Shown: piece after piece, positions 26,874-34,533 of the stretch
How the letters are laid out: the number at the start of each line of letters is the position of its first letter
Position numbering within the stretch: position 1 is the first letter of the stretch
Source: Cerina sp048266425
GTDB taxonomy: Bacteria > Bacteroidota > Bacteroidia > Flavobacteriales > Flavobacteriaceae
Length of the DNA stretch: 64,000 bases
Assembly (NCBI GenBank): GCA_048266425.1
Contig: JBLWZN010000020.1
Location: 12,522 to 76,521, forward strand
Direction of reading: 5' to 3'
Made by a program: the position numbers and the translations under genes
Notes under the pieces: model-generated
The model's database searches: none
Seen by the model: the letters and a program-made list of their open reading frames with translations, nothing else
Told to the model about the DNA's origin: nothing

Positions 26874-29093
26874 ATGGCAAAACTCCCAGTATCGGTCGAT
26901 AAAATTATAGAAGACTATGGTCCGCATAAGGCATACCCGCCCCAAGGAGGTTTTTATGGCAACAATGAACCGGACAAGCTTGTTAAGACCCATTGCTGTT
27001 ACTGTGGTATGCAGTGTGGTATTCAACTGAAAGTTAAGGACAACAGGATAGCAGGCTTTGAGCCTTGGATGGAATTTCCTTTTAATGAAGGACGACTTTG
27101 TCCCAAAGGGGTTCAGCGCTATATGCAGAACAATCATCCGGACCGACTTTTAAACCCTATCCAAAGGGTGGAAGGCAAAGGTTTTGAACCCATAGGATGG
27201 GACCATGCTATGGATCGGACCGTCAGCGAAATCAAAAGAATCCAGGAGGCTTATGGCAATGATGCTTTTGCCATGCTTTCAGGGGTCTCCTTGACGAACG
27301 AGAAAAGTTATATGATCGGGAAATTTGCCCGAGTTGCCCTAAAGACCGCCAATCTGGATTATAACGGAAGGCTCTGTATGGTTAGTGCCGGGGGTGGAAA
27401 TAAAAAGGCCTTTGGACTGGACAGAAGCTCTAATAGTTGGGCCGATCTTGCTCATGCCGAGGTCATTATCGTGGCCGGTGCCAACATCAGTGAAACTTTT
27501 CCAACACTTACCCACTATGTTTGGCAGGCGCGGGACAATGGAGCCAAGCTTATCGTTGTAGACCCAAGGATGATCCCATTGGCAAGGACCGCAGATTTAC
27601 ATTTGCCCATCCGTCCAGGTGGGGATTCGGCGCTATTTGGGGCCATGCTGAAGATTCTGGTGGACAATGATTGGTTAGACCATGATTTTATAGATAATCA
27701 TACCTCTGGCTTTAAGGAAACTATTGAGGCGGTTAAGGATTATGATTTGGATTGGGCAGAGGAGCAGACCGGGATATCAAAGGAGTTGATTATGGAAGCT
27801 GCTACCCTTTGGGGCAAGGCAAAAACCAGCTTTTTGATGCACGCTAGGGGTATCGAGCATCATACCAAAGGGGTAGAGAACGTGTTGAGCTGCATCAATC
27901 TAGTATTGGCCACGGGGCGGATCGGAAAACCTTATTGTGGTTATGGCACGATTACTGGCCAAGGCAACGGACAAGGCGGGAGGGAGCATGGGCATAAATG
28001 CGATCAACTACCTGGGAACAGGGATATTACCAATCCCGAACATCGAAAATATATTTCCGAAGTTTGGGGTATAGACGAAAAGGATATGCCGGGCAAAGGC
28101 ATTACCGCTTACGAGCAGATAGAGGCTATACATCGCGGAGAAATAAAAGGATTGATTTCCATTTGTTTTAATCCCTTGGTATCCTTGCCCAATAACAATT
28201 ACGTGCGTGAGGCACTTGAAAAATTAGAGTTTTATGTCTGTATCGATACGTTCCTTTGCGAAACTGCCCGTTATGCCGATATTGTACTCGCTGGATCGCT
28301 TCACGAAGAAGAGGAGGGCACGGTTACCACGGCTGAAGGCAGGGTGGTAAAGATCAATGCTGCCATTACACCTCCCGAAAATGCAAGAAGGGACGGAGAT
28401 ATAATAATGGAAATTGCGGATCGCTTGGGGGCAGGGGACAAGTTTAGCTTCCCTACAAGTGAGGATATTTTTAATGAACTGAGGGTAGCCTCAAAAGGCG
28501 GAACGGCCGATTATTATGGTATCACCTATCAAAAGGTAGAAGAAAATATGGGTATTTTTTGGCCCTGTCCAACCTTGGACCATCCCGGTACCCCTAGGCT
28601 TTGGGAAGATAAAAGGTTTAAGACACCTGACGGCAAGGCCCATTTTAATCCAGTGACCTACCGGCCTGCCTCGGAAATAACGGATAAGGAATTTCCCGTG
28701 GTTATGACTACGGGCAGGGTGGTGTCCCAATATTTGAGCGGTACCCAAACCCGACGGATTGGAAAATTGGTCGATCAATACCCAGAACCATTGTTGGAGA
28801 TCCATCCCACGTTGGCCAGAAAATATGGGATTGAAAATCACGACCTCATTCGAGTGAAAACTAGAAGGGGCGAGGCCGAGTTTCCGGCACATGTAGTGGA
28901 GACCATCCGGGAGGATACTGTTTTTATACCCTATCACTGGGGCGGGAAGTTTTCGGCCAACCAACTGACGATCGGTAGCCTAGATCCAATTTCCAAGATT
29001 CCCGAGTTCAAGGTGTGTGCGTGCCAGTTGTATAAAACGGACAAAAAGGGATCTGTAAAACGAACAGAAGCTGCTTATCAAAGTGGTTTGTAG
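26874..29093 (+). CDS. Molybdopterin oxidoreductase, nitrate reductase (Nas/Nap) type
   Basis: Protein of 739 residues of the bis-MGD family. The N-terminal [4Fe-4S] motif is C41-x2-C44-x3-C48 with C76 in RLCPKG; K78 is the electron-relay Lys typical of this subfamily. NGRLCMVSAGGG places a Cys (C168) where Nap/Nas enzymes ligate Mo. GQGNGQGGREHGHKCDQLPGNR-like sequence and the C-terminal dinucleotide-binding domain (VMTTGRVVSQYLSGTQTR onward) complete it. There is no Tat or Sec leader, so it should act in the cytoplasm, although its N-terminus has about 35 residues before the cluster. ATG at 26874 is preferred over an upstream TTG. Nitrate is the most likely substrate, but the clade includes other oxyanion and formate enzymes. 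Confidence 0.85.
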   Translation: MAKLPVSVDKIIEDYGPHKAYPPQGGFYGNNEPDKLVKTHCCYCGMQCGIQLKVKDNRIAGFEPWMEFPFNEGRLCPKGVQRYMQNNHPDRLLNPIQRVEGKGFEPIGWDHAMDRTVSEIKRIQEAYGNDAFAMLSGVSLTNEKSYMIGKFARVALKTANLDYNGRLCMVSAGGGNKKAFGLDRSSNSWADLAHAEVIIVAGANISETFPTLTHYVWQARDNGAKLIVVDPRMIPLARTADLHLPIRPGGDSALFGAMLKILVDNDWLDHDFIDNHTSGFKETIEAVKDYDLDWAEEQTGISKELIMEAATLWGKAKTSFLMHARGIEHHTKGVENVLSCINLVLATGRIGKPYCGYGTITGQGNGQGGREHGHKCDQLPGNRDITNPEHRKYISEVWGIDEKDMPGKGITAYEQIEAIHRGEIKGLISICFNPLVSLPNNNYVREALEKLEFYVCIDTFLCETARYADIVLAGSLHEEEEGTVTTAEGRVVKINAAITPPENARRDGDIIMEIADRLGAGDKFSFPTSEDIFNELRVASKGGTADYYGITYQKVEENMGIFWPCPTLDHPGTPRLWEDKRFKTPDGKAHFNPVTYRPASEITDKEFPVVMTTGRVVSQYLSGTQTRRIGKLVDQYPEPLLEIHPTLARKYGIENHDLIRVKTRRGEAEFPAHVVETIREDTVFIPYHWGGKFSANQLTIGSLDPISKIPEFKVCACQLYKTDKKGSVKRTEAAYQSGL

Positions 29094-29175
29094 TTAAAAA
29101 TAAATAAGTCTTGGATCTTGGTTCCTGTAGCGAAGCGTTCTTGGCCCAAAATTTAAGCCATAAATAATAATAACT

Positions 29176-29745
29176 ATGCCAGAAACGAATTATAATCAGG
29201 AAATGGCCTTTTTTGTGGACATGCAGCGTTGTATTGGCTGCCATGCCTGCGAAATGGCTTGTGCGGAATGCGAAACAAACGGACAGGAAAGCATGATCCA
29301 TATCCATTATGTAGATCGTGCCGTAAGTACTCAGACCACGGTTCAGGTCTGCATGCATTGCGAGGATCCCACCTGTGCCAACGTATGTCCTGCGGATGCC
29401 ATCCACCAAGATGATTTTGGGGTGGTACATTCTGCAAACACCTCGAGGTGTATCGGTTGTTCCAACTGCGTTTTGGCCTGCCCTTTTGGAGTTCCAAAAA
29501 AGAATGAACAGGCAGAATTGATGATGAAATGCAATATGTGTTACGACCGCACCAGTGCCGGCAAGAAACCCATGTGTGCAACGGTCTGTCCTAGTCAGGC
29601 CCTGTATTATGGCACTCGGGAGGAAATAGAACGGATGCGACCGGACAGTGTTCCGGTGAATTCCTTTCTTTTTGGCAAGCAAGAAGTGAATACCAAGGTG
29701 AATATCATGATGCCGAAAGGCTCAAACCAGTTGATTATAGAATAA
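29176..29745 (+). CDS. Four-cluster [4Fe-4S] ferredoxin subunit (NrfC/DmsB type)
   Basis: Protein of 189 residues with four Cys groups: CIGCHACEMAC (about 19-29), CMHCEDPTCANVCP (about 60-73), CIGCSNCVLACP (about 94-105) and CNMCYDR with CATVCP (about 119-140). This layout is that of the electron-transfer subunits of Mo-bisMGD complexes. It lacks a leader, consistent with a cytoplasmic complex with the preceding enzyme. It is 82 bp downstream of the catalytic gene and only 9 bp before the Rieske gene, so operonic. Confidence 0.93.
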   Translation: MPETNYNQEMAFFVDMQRCIGCHACEMACAECETNGQESMIHIHYVDRAVSTQTTVQVCMHCEDPTCANVCPADAIHQDDFGVVHSANTSRCIGCSNCVLACPFGVPKKNEQAELMMKCNMCYDRTSAGKKPMCATVCPSQALYYGTREEIERMRPDSVPVNSFLFGKQEVNTKVNIMMPKGSNQLIIE

Positions 29746-29754
29746 TATTCGGTT

Positions 29755-30279
29755 ATGGCAGCAGAAGAGAACTACAAAGTCCCCAATTGGAAATCGGATT
29801 TTCCGATCCAGTTAAAAAAGGCCACCCATGTAAATCGGCGGGAATTTGCCAAGTTCCTAGGGCTACTTTCTGGGGCCTTGGCGCTTGGAAATGGAGGAAT
29901 TGTTATTAAGGCCTTGGCTTTTCCGACGAAACCTTTGGAAGGCGAACACTTTGTGTGCGACGAAAATGAAGTTCCCGTTGGTGAAATGTTCCAATTTTCC
30001 ATTGAGGGCAGTAAGGTAATCCCCTATATTCTTATCCATTTGGAGCAGGACAAGTGGAGGGCCTTTGAACAAAAATGTACCCATTTGTCCTGTGCGGTTC
30101 GCTACGAACCCACGGAGGGGAAAATCCATTGCCCATGCCATCACGGGTATTTTGATGCCGACACTGGAAAAGTGCTCCAAGGTCCGCCGCCACGGCCCTT
30201 GCCCCAATTGGAGGTGGTACTCAAAGATGGCAAGGTCTACGTAAAGGCAGCTGATGAAAATAATAATGTAAAGGTATGA
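29755..30279 (+). CDS. Rieske [2Fe-2S] protein with Tat-like N-terminal anchor
   Basis: Protein of 174 residues. A twin-arginine-like segment NRREFAKFLGLL (27-38) and a hydrophobic stretch to about 54 look like an uncleaved Tat signal anchor. The Rieske domain has C108-T-H110 and C126-P-C128-H129. C113 and C128 occupy the positions of the disulfide found in high-potential Rieske proteins of cytochrome bc complexes. GPPPRPLPQLEV is the Pro loop of that group. Its place between the ferredoxin and the small membrane protein implies it belongs to the Mo-enzyme complex rather than a bc1 complex; no cytochrome b/c1 genes are nearby. Confidence 0.9.
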   Translation: MAAEENYKVPNWKSDFPIQLKKATHVNRREFAKFLGLLSGALALGNGGIVIKALAFPTKPLEGEHFVCDENEVPVGEMFQFSIEGSKVIPYILIHLEQDKWRAFEQKCTHLSCAVRYEPTEGKIHCPCHHGYFDADTGKVLQGPPPRPLPQLEVVLKDGKVYVKAADENNNVKV

Positions 30280-30566
30280 GCGATTTTAGAAGTGCGCAGA
30301 GCAAGGCACATCCCAACAAGACAAATGCGTTGATGTCCGGAATTATTTTAATGTTGATCCTTTTTGTGAGTATCCAAATCTGGTTTTTGTTCGGTGCCTT
30401 GAACAATGCGTTGGAAGACAATCTTTTTTTTGCGGTGATAACCTTTGTGGGCTCCTGTTTGTTCGCCTTGGCATCTTTTTGGATGTTGCGCTATCTGCCT
30501 CAACCCATCAAGGAGAAACCCATTAAAAGGCAGGCTGAAAGGGATAAAAACGCAACAAAAATATAG
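30276..30566 (+). CDS. Small membrane protein, two helices (DUF6755-like)
   Basis: Protein of 96 residues with two hydrophobic helices (about 21-46 and 51-71) and a basic tail (IKEKPIKRQAERDKN). The start overlaps the Rieske stop by 4 bases (ATGA). It resembles the small proteins annotated DUF6755 that accompany Rieske proteins in such clusters; the assignment is from memory of the genomic context. Probably a membrane subunit or assembly factor of the complex. Confidence 0.65.
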   Translation: MSDFRSAQSKAHPNKTNALMSGIILMLILFVSIQIWFLFGALNNALEDNLFFAVITFVGSCLFALASFWMLRYLPQPIKEKPIKRQAERDKNATKI

Positions 30567-30656
30567 TTGATCCTAAACGACGACAAGCACACATTCATCA
30601 CCTTAGGCCTAATCGTGGGCTATACTCCTTACTTTTGGTTATACCTTAATAAATTT

Positions 30657-32906
30657 TTATCCCATAACCCGTCTCTCGGAGACAAACGGTTGATTGTAGT
30701 GGCGTTGGCCCGTTGCCTTGTATAAGGCGTTTGCCAAGGCTCCCATGATGGGAGGAAAGGGCGGCTCGCCAAGTCCGGTCGGGTCTATATCGCTTTTTAC
30801 AAAATGGACTTCAATGGATTTGGGCGCCTCGCTATGTCGGATTAAGCGGTACTTGTCAAAATTGTTTTGTTGTGGCACTCCATTTTTAAAGGTCAGACCG
30901 CTATACATGGCATGGCCTATCCCATCTACTACCCCGCCTTCTGCCAGATTGGTCGCAGCATCGGGATTGACCACAATACCGCAATCAATGGCACAATATA
31001 CTTTTTGTACTACGGGTTTGTCATTTTCCATTACCATATCCAGCACCTGCGCCACATAGCTGTTATGACAGAAGTAGGCCGAAACCCCTCGATATATATT
31101 GGGGTTTTCTGTTTCCCAATTGGATTTTTCCCTTACCAATTCCAGGACACCCGCATAGCGTTTGGCATCGTAGTCATTGTCTTTTCCGACTGGATCGGTC
31201 TGTGCCCTTTTTAATAGGTCCAGACGAAAATCTATGGGATCTTTTCCTGCGGCCTCTGCAACCTCGTCTAAAAACGATTGTTCCGCTCCGGCAATAAAGT
31301 TGGATCTTGGGGCCCGAAACGCCCCTACGGTAATGTTGGAATCTACCGTCCAGTCCTCGGCAAGATAATTATCAACGGCCCCTGCAGGGAAGCGATTGGC
31401 AAATAATGGACTCTCTGGCACCCCTCCCGTTTTCACCTCAAAGGCAATTAGGTTATTGTCGGCATCCAACGCGGCCCTATAATGGGCTTCATAGGAGGGT
31501 CGGTAGATACCATTGGTCATATCGTCCTCACGCGTATAGATCAATTTAATGGGAGCTTGCATTTTTTGTGATATGGCAGCGACTTCGGTTAGGTAATGAC
31601 CATAGAGTCGGCGTCCAAAGCCACCGCCCATACGGGTCATTTGTATATCTACCTTTTCTAGGGGGAGGTTAAGGCGTGCGGCCACACTTCCCTCCATAAA
31701 CTCGGGAGTCTGTACCGGTCCGGCAAGTTCGGCCCTGTCCGCTGTGACATCGGCAAAGAAATTCATGGGCTCCATGGTATTATGCGCCAAAAACGGGCAG
31801 GTGTAACTCCGCTCTACAACTTTGGCCGCATTTTTAAAGGCAGCTTCGGGATTGCCATCCTTGCGCGCTATCTTCCCTTTTTTAGTGGATTGTTCGGCCA
31901 TTTTGGCCTTGTGGCTGTCCGTGTCTTCCAACCCTGCCGGGAAATGTACGGTCATGGTATTGCCAAAAAGACTCATTTCCGTAGTAGTATCGGGTGTGGG
32001 CTCCCATTGAATTTTCAATGCTTTCTTGGCGTTCATCACTTCCCAAGTAGTATTGCCCACCACCACTACCAGGTCATTGAATGCATTATTGTCAAAAGCG
32101 CTTTTCGCGTATCCGTCTTCAAACGTTTTTATGGTAAAGACATCTTTTATGCCGGGCATCTTTTTGGCTTCAGTGGCATCGTAGGATTTTAATTTCAAAC
32201 CAAAAGCGGGCGGATGGGTAATCATGGCAATAAGCATACCATCACGGTGATAATCCAATCCGAAAAGTGGCTTTCCGGTTACAATATTTAGTCCATCCAC
32301 GTTTTTGCGCGAAGTACCTATAATTTTAAAATCCTTATGTTGCTTAAGAGTCACTTCTTTTGGAACGGGGATTTGGGCAGCAGCGGAGGCCATTTCGCCA
32401 TAACTGGCAGATTTGCCACTAGTTTTATGGTGCAAGACCCCGGCTTCGGTGGTAATTTCACCAACCGGTACCTGCCAAGCCTTTGCTGCGGCTTCCAGCA
32501 ACATACGTCGGGCCGTTGCTCCTGCCATTCGGAGCCCCTCCCAACCCGCCCGGATAGATTGGCTGCCCCCTGCCAATTGTCGCGTAAAAATAGCGGTGTT
32601 TAGCGGTGCTTGTTCCACCAGTACGTCTTTCCAGTCCACATCAAGCTCTTCGGCAACGATCATGGGCATGGACGTTTTTACATTCTGGCCAATTTCCGGG
32701 TTTGGGGACATTATGGTAACCAGGCCGTTCTCCCCAATTTTTAGAAAGCCGTTAATTTTGAACCATTCCTTGGGCATTTTCACTAGCTGTTCCGGAGTGG
32801 GCTTACAGGATGCAAGCCAGCTGAAGCCCAGCATCATCCCCCCTCCAGCAAGGGCTGTACTTTTTAAAAATGAACGTCGGCCATATGTTGTTTTTGCAAT
32901 TGTCAT
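30657..32906 (-). CDS. Aldehyde-oxidase/isoquinoline-oxidoreductase-type Mo hydroxylase, large subunit
   Basis: Protein of 749 residues of the xanthine oxidase family (IorB-like). The N-terminus has a Tat motif GRRSFLKS and a hydrophobic segment ending in a lipobox (LASC, Cys34), so it is probably exported folded and lipid-anchored. Mo-cofactor motifs include GGSQSIRAGWEGLRMAGATA (about 95-114), GGGFGRRLYGHY and GAFRAPRSN. GLGEPPFPPIMGA places the catalytic Glu at 714. The substrate (aldehyde or N-heterocycle) is unknown. The [2Fe-2S] subunit lies 67 bp upstream in the same direction. XdhC and MocA at 18.2-19.9 kb fit its cofactor needs. Confidence 0.93.
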   Translation of the reverse strand: MTIAKTTYGRRSFLKSTALAGGGMMLGFSWLASCKPTPEQLVKMPKEWFKINGFLKIGENGLVTIMSPNPEIGQNVKTSMPMIVAEELDVDWKDVLVEQAPLNTAIFTRQLAGGSQSIRAGWEGLRMAGATARRMLLEAAAKAWQVPVGEITTEAGVLHHKTSGKSASYGEMASAAAQIPVPKEVTLKQHKDFKIIGTSRKNVDGLNIVTGKPLFGLDYHRDGMLIAMITHPPAFGLKLKSYDATEAKKMPGIKDVFTIKTFEDGYAKSAFDNNAFNDLVVVVGNTTWEVMNAKKALKIQWEPTPDTTTEMSLFGNTMTVHFPAGLEDTDSHKAKMAEQSTKKGKIARKDGNPEAAFKNAAKVVERSYTCPFLAHNTMEPMNFFADVTADRAELAGPVQTPEFMEGSVAARLNLPLEKVDIQMTRMGGGFGRRLYGHYLTEVAAISQKMQAPIKLIYTREDDMTNGIYRPSYEAHYRAALDADNNLIAFEVKTGGVPESPLFANRFPAGAVDNYLAEDWTVDSNITVGAFRAPRSNFIAGAEQSFLDEVAEAAGKDPIDFRLDLLKRAQTDPVGKDNDYDAKRYAGVLELVREKSNWETENPNIYRGVSAYFCHNSYVAQVLDMVMENDKPVVQKVYCAIDCGIVVNPDAATNLAEGGVVDGIGHAMYSGLTFKNGVPQQNNFDKYRLIRHSEAPKSIEVHFVKSDIDPTGLGEPPFPPIMGALANALYKATGQRHYNQPFVSERRVMG

Positions 32907-32973
32907 AATCTGTTCTTTTAATTTGAAACTGGCAGTACTTTGCCAAAATGTTGGGGCAAAATAATCTTGGACC

Positions 32974-33438
32974 TTAAACAGCAGTGGTTTTGGCTGCGGT
33001 TTTGATGGCCTTCTTAATTCGGGTATACGTGCCGCAACGGCAAATATTGCCGTTCATAGCCGTTTCGATTTCCTTATCGGTCGGATTTGGATTTTCGTTC
33101 AATAATGCACTGGCAGACATTATTTGCCCGGCCTGACAATAACCGCATTGGTAAACATCGACCTCCAGCCAAGCCTTTTGTACTGGGTGGTCGCCATTCT
33201 CCGAGAGGCCCTCAATGGTGGTAATGGCCTTGTCGCCAACAGCAGAAATCGGCAATTGACACGATCGCACGGCCGCTCCCTCCAAATGTATGGTACAGGC
33301 GCCACATTGGGCAATGCCACATCCATATTTAGTGCCTACCAATTGGAAATGGTCCCTAAGCACCCATAGTATGGGAGTAGTGGGATCTACATCCAATTGC
33401 TGAGTTTTTCCATTGATGTTTAAAGTGAAATTTGCCAT
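32974..33438 (-). CDS. [2Fe-2S] subunit of the Mo hydroxylase (IorA-like)
   Basis: Protein of 154 residues. The plant-ferredoxin-type N-domain has C40, C45, C48 and C60 (YGCGIAQCGACTI), and the C-terminal helical [2Fe-2S] domain has C98, C101, C133 and C135 (CGYCQAG, CRCGTYTRI). All eight ligands are present. No leader is seen, so export would have to occur by piggy-back with the Tat-bearing large subunit. The ATG at 33438 is preferred over a TTG two codons upstream. Confidence 0.94.
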   Translation of the reverse strand: MANFTLNINGKTQQLDVDPTTPILWVLRDHFQLVGTKYGCGIAQCGACTIHLEGAAVRSCQLPISAVGDKAITTIEGLSENGDHPVQKAWLEVDVYQCGYCQAGQIMSASALLNENPNPTDKEIETAMNGNICRCGTYTRIKKAIKTAAKTTAV

Positions 33439-33606
33439 GATCAAAATGTAAGTTAATGAATGTGTTGAAGTTATGAAATTTTTACGGAATATGAATCGAA
33501 ATTGAATTAATTTCTTGTCGATTTCTTACTTCTCCAAGGATGAAAATGTACTGCAAAGGGGAAGGTAGTCCACACTGAGGTAGTTTCCCACAAAAGAATT
33601 AATTGC

Positions 33607-34530
33607 CTACTCGCTTTTATGGTTATGATGGCCCCCGAGGTTATTTACCGGTGCAATGACTTCAAGTGCATTTTTAATGACCTGAATGGAAATAATTCCG
33701 TTCTGGATCAAATGTAGTTCCCCATCTACCTGGGAATCCAGGGATGCCCCATCATCGCTATAAAGCTCCAAATATTCGGTTTGAAAGTATTTTGCCTCCT
33801 TTAATAAATACGGCTTATTTAGCAACAATAAAAGACCGAGCCATAGTATTTTCAACTTTCCGATCTTGGAAATAACCAATATATCCAACAGGCCGTCCTG
33901 CAATGAGGCATTTGGCGTTAAGGTCAGTCTATAGCCCATTTCATTGGAGTTGGAGACAAAAATCATAAATGGGTCGACCAAGAGATCATGTTCGTCGATT
34001 TTTATTCGAACTTTTTGGGGCCGTTTCAATTCTTTGAAGGAGGTTAGGCACGCCCTTAAATATCCTGATAGGGCCCGTTTGCCCGATGATTCATAATTCT
34101 TTATGATACTTGCATCAAAGCCTATTCCGGTATTGCTAAAAAAATATCTATCATTGATTTTACCGGCGTCTATTGTTAGGGTCTGGTGATTTTTTATCAG
34201 TTCCAAGGATTGTCTTAAATTCTTCGGAATTTTAAGATTGGTCGCCAAGCCGTTCCCAGAGCCTATTGGGATTATGCCCAAAGGAATTGAGGTGCCGATC
34301 AAGGTTGATGCCACTTCGTTGATCGTGCCATCGCCTCCACAAGCAACAATAATATGGGCCCCATCCGTGATGGATTGTTGAGCCAATGTAATGGCATGCT
34401 TTTTATATGTAGAATATTTTACCGTTAGATGGTGCAGGCCTTTGACAAAAAATTGTTGGAGGAAATCCCTGGTCAAAGGGGATTTTCCTTTCCCTGCTAT
34501 GGGGTTTACTATGAAATGGATATAGGTCAA
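33607..34530 (-). CDS. Diacylglycerol-kinase-like lipid kinase (YegS/DgkB type)
   Basis: Protein of 307 residues. FIVNPIAGKGKS at the N-terminus and ACGGDGTINEVA (63-74, nucleotide site) are the DAGK catalytic-domain hallmarks; IPIGSGNGLATNL and the later SNTGIGFDASI follow. It begins with TTG (34530) three bases after the stop of the LTA-synthase-like gene; a stop lies just upstream in frame, so no other start is possible nearby. Coupling to a phosphoglycerol transferase suggests recycling of diacylglycerol released when phosphatidylglycerol is used as donor, as DgkB does for LTA synthesis in Firmicutes. Confidence 0.92.
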   Translation of the reverse strand: MTYIHFIVNPIAGKGKSPLTRDFLQQFFVKGLHHLTVKYSTYKKHAITLAQQSITDGAHIIVACGGDGTINEVASTLIGTSIPLGIIPIGSGNGLATNLKIPKNLRQSLELIKNHQTLTIDAGKINDRYFFSNTGIGFDASIIKNYESSGKRALSGYLRACLTSFKELKRPQKVRIKIDEHDLLVDPFMIFVSNSNEMGYRLTLTPNASLQDGLLDILVISKIGKLKILWLGLLLLLNKPYLLKEAKYFQTEYLELYSDDGASLDSQVDGELHLIQNGIISIQVIKNALEVIAPVNNLGGHHNHKSE

Positions 34531-34533
34531 ACC

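Noticed and set aside
29755..30279. Rieske subunit of a cytochrome bc1 complex
   Set aside because: The sequence is bc1-like, but no cytochrome b or c1 genes are nearby and it is locked between ferredoxin and small membrane protein genes of the Mo-enzyme cluster.
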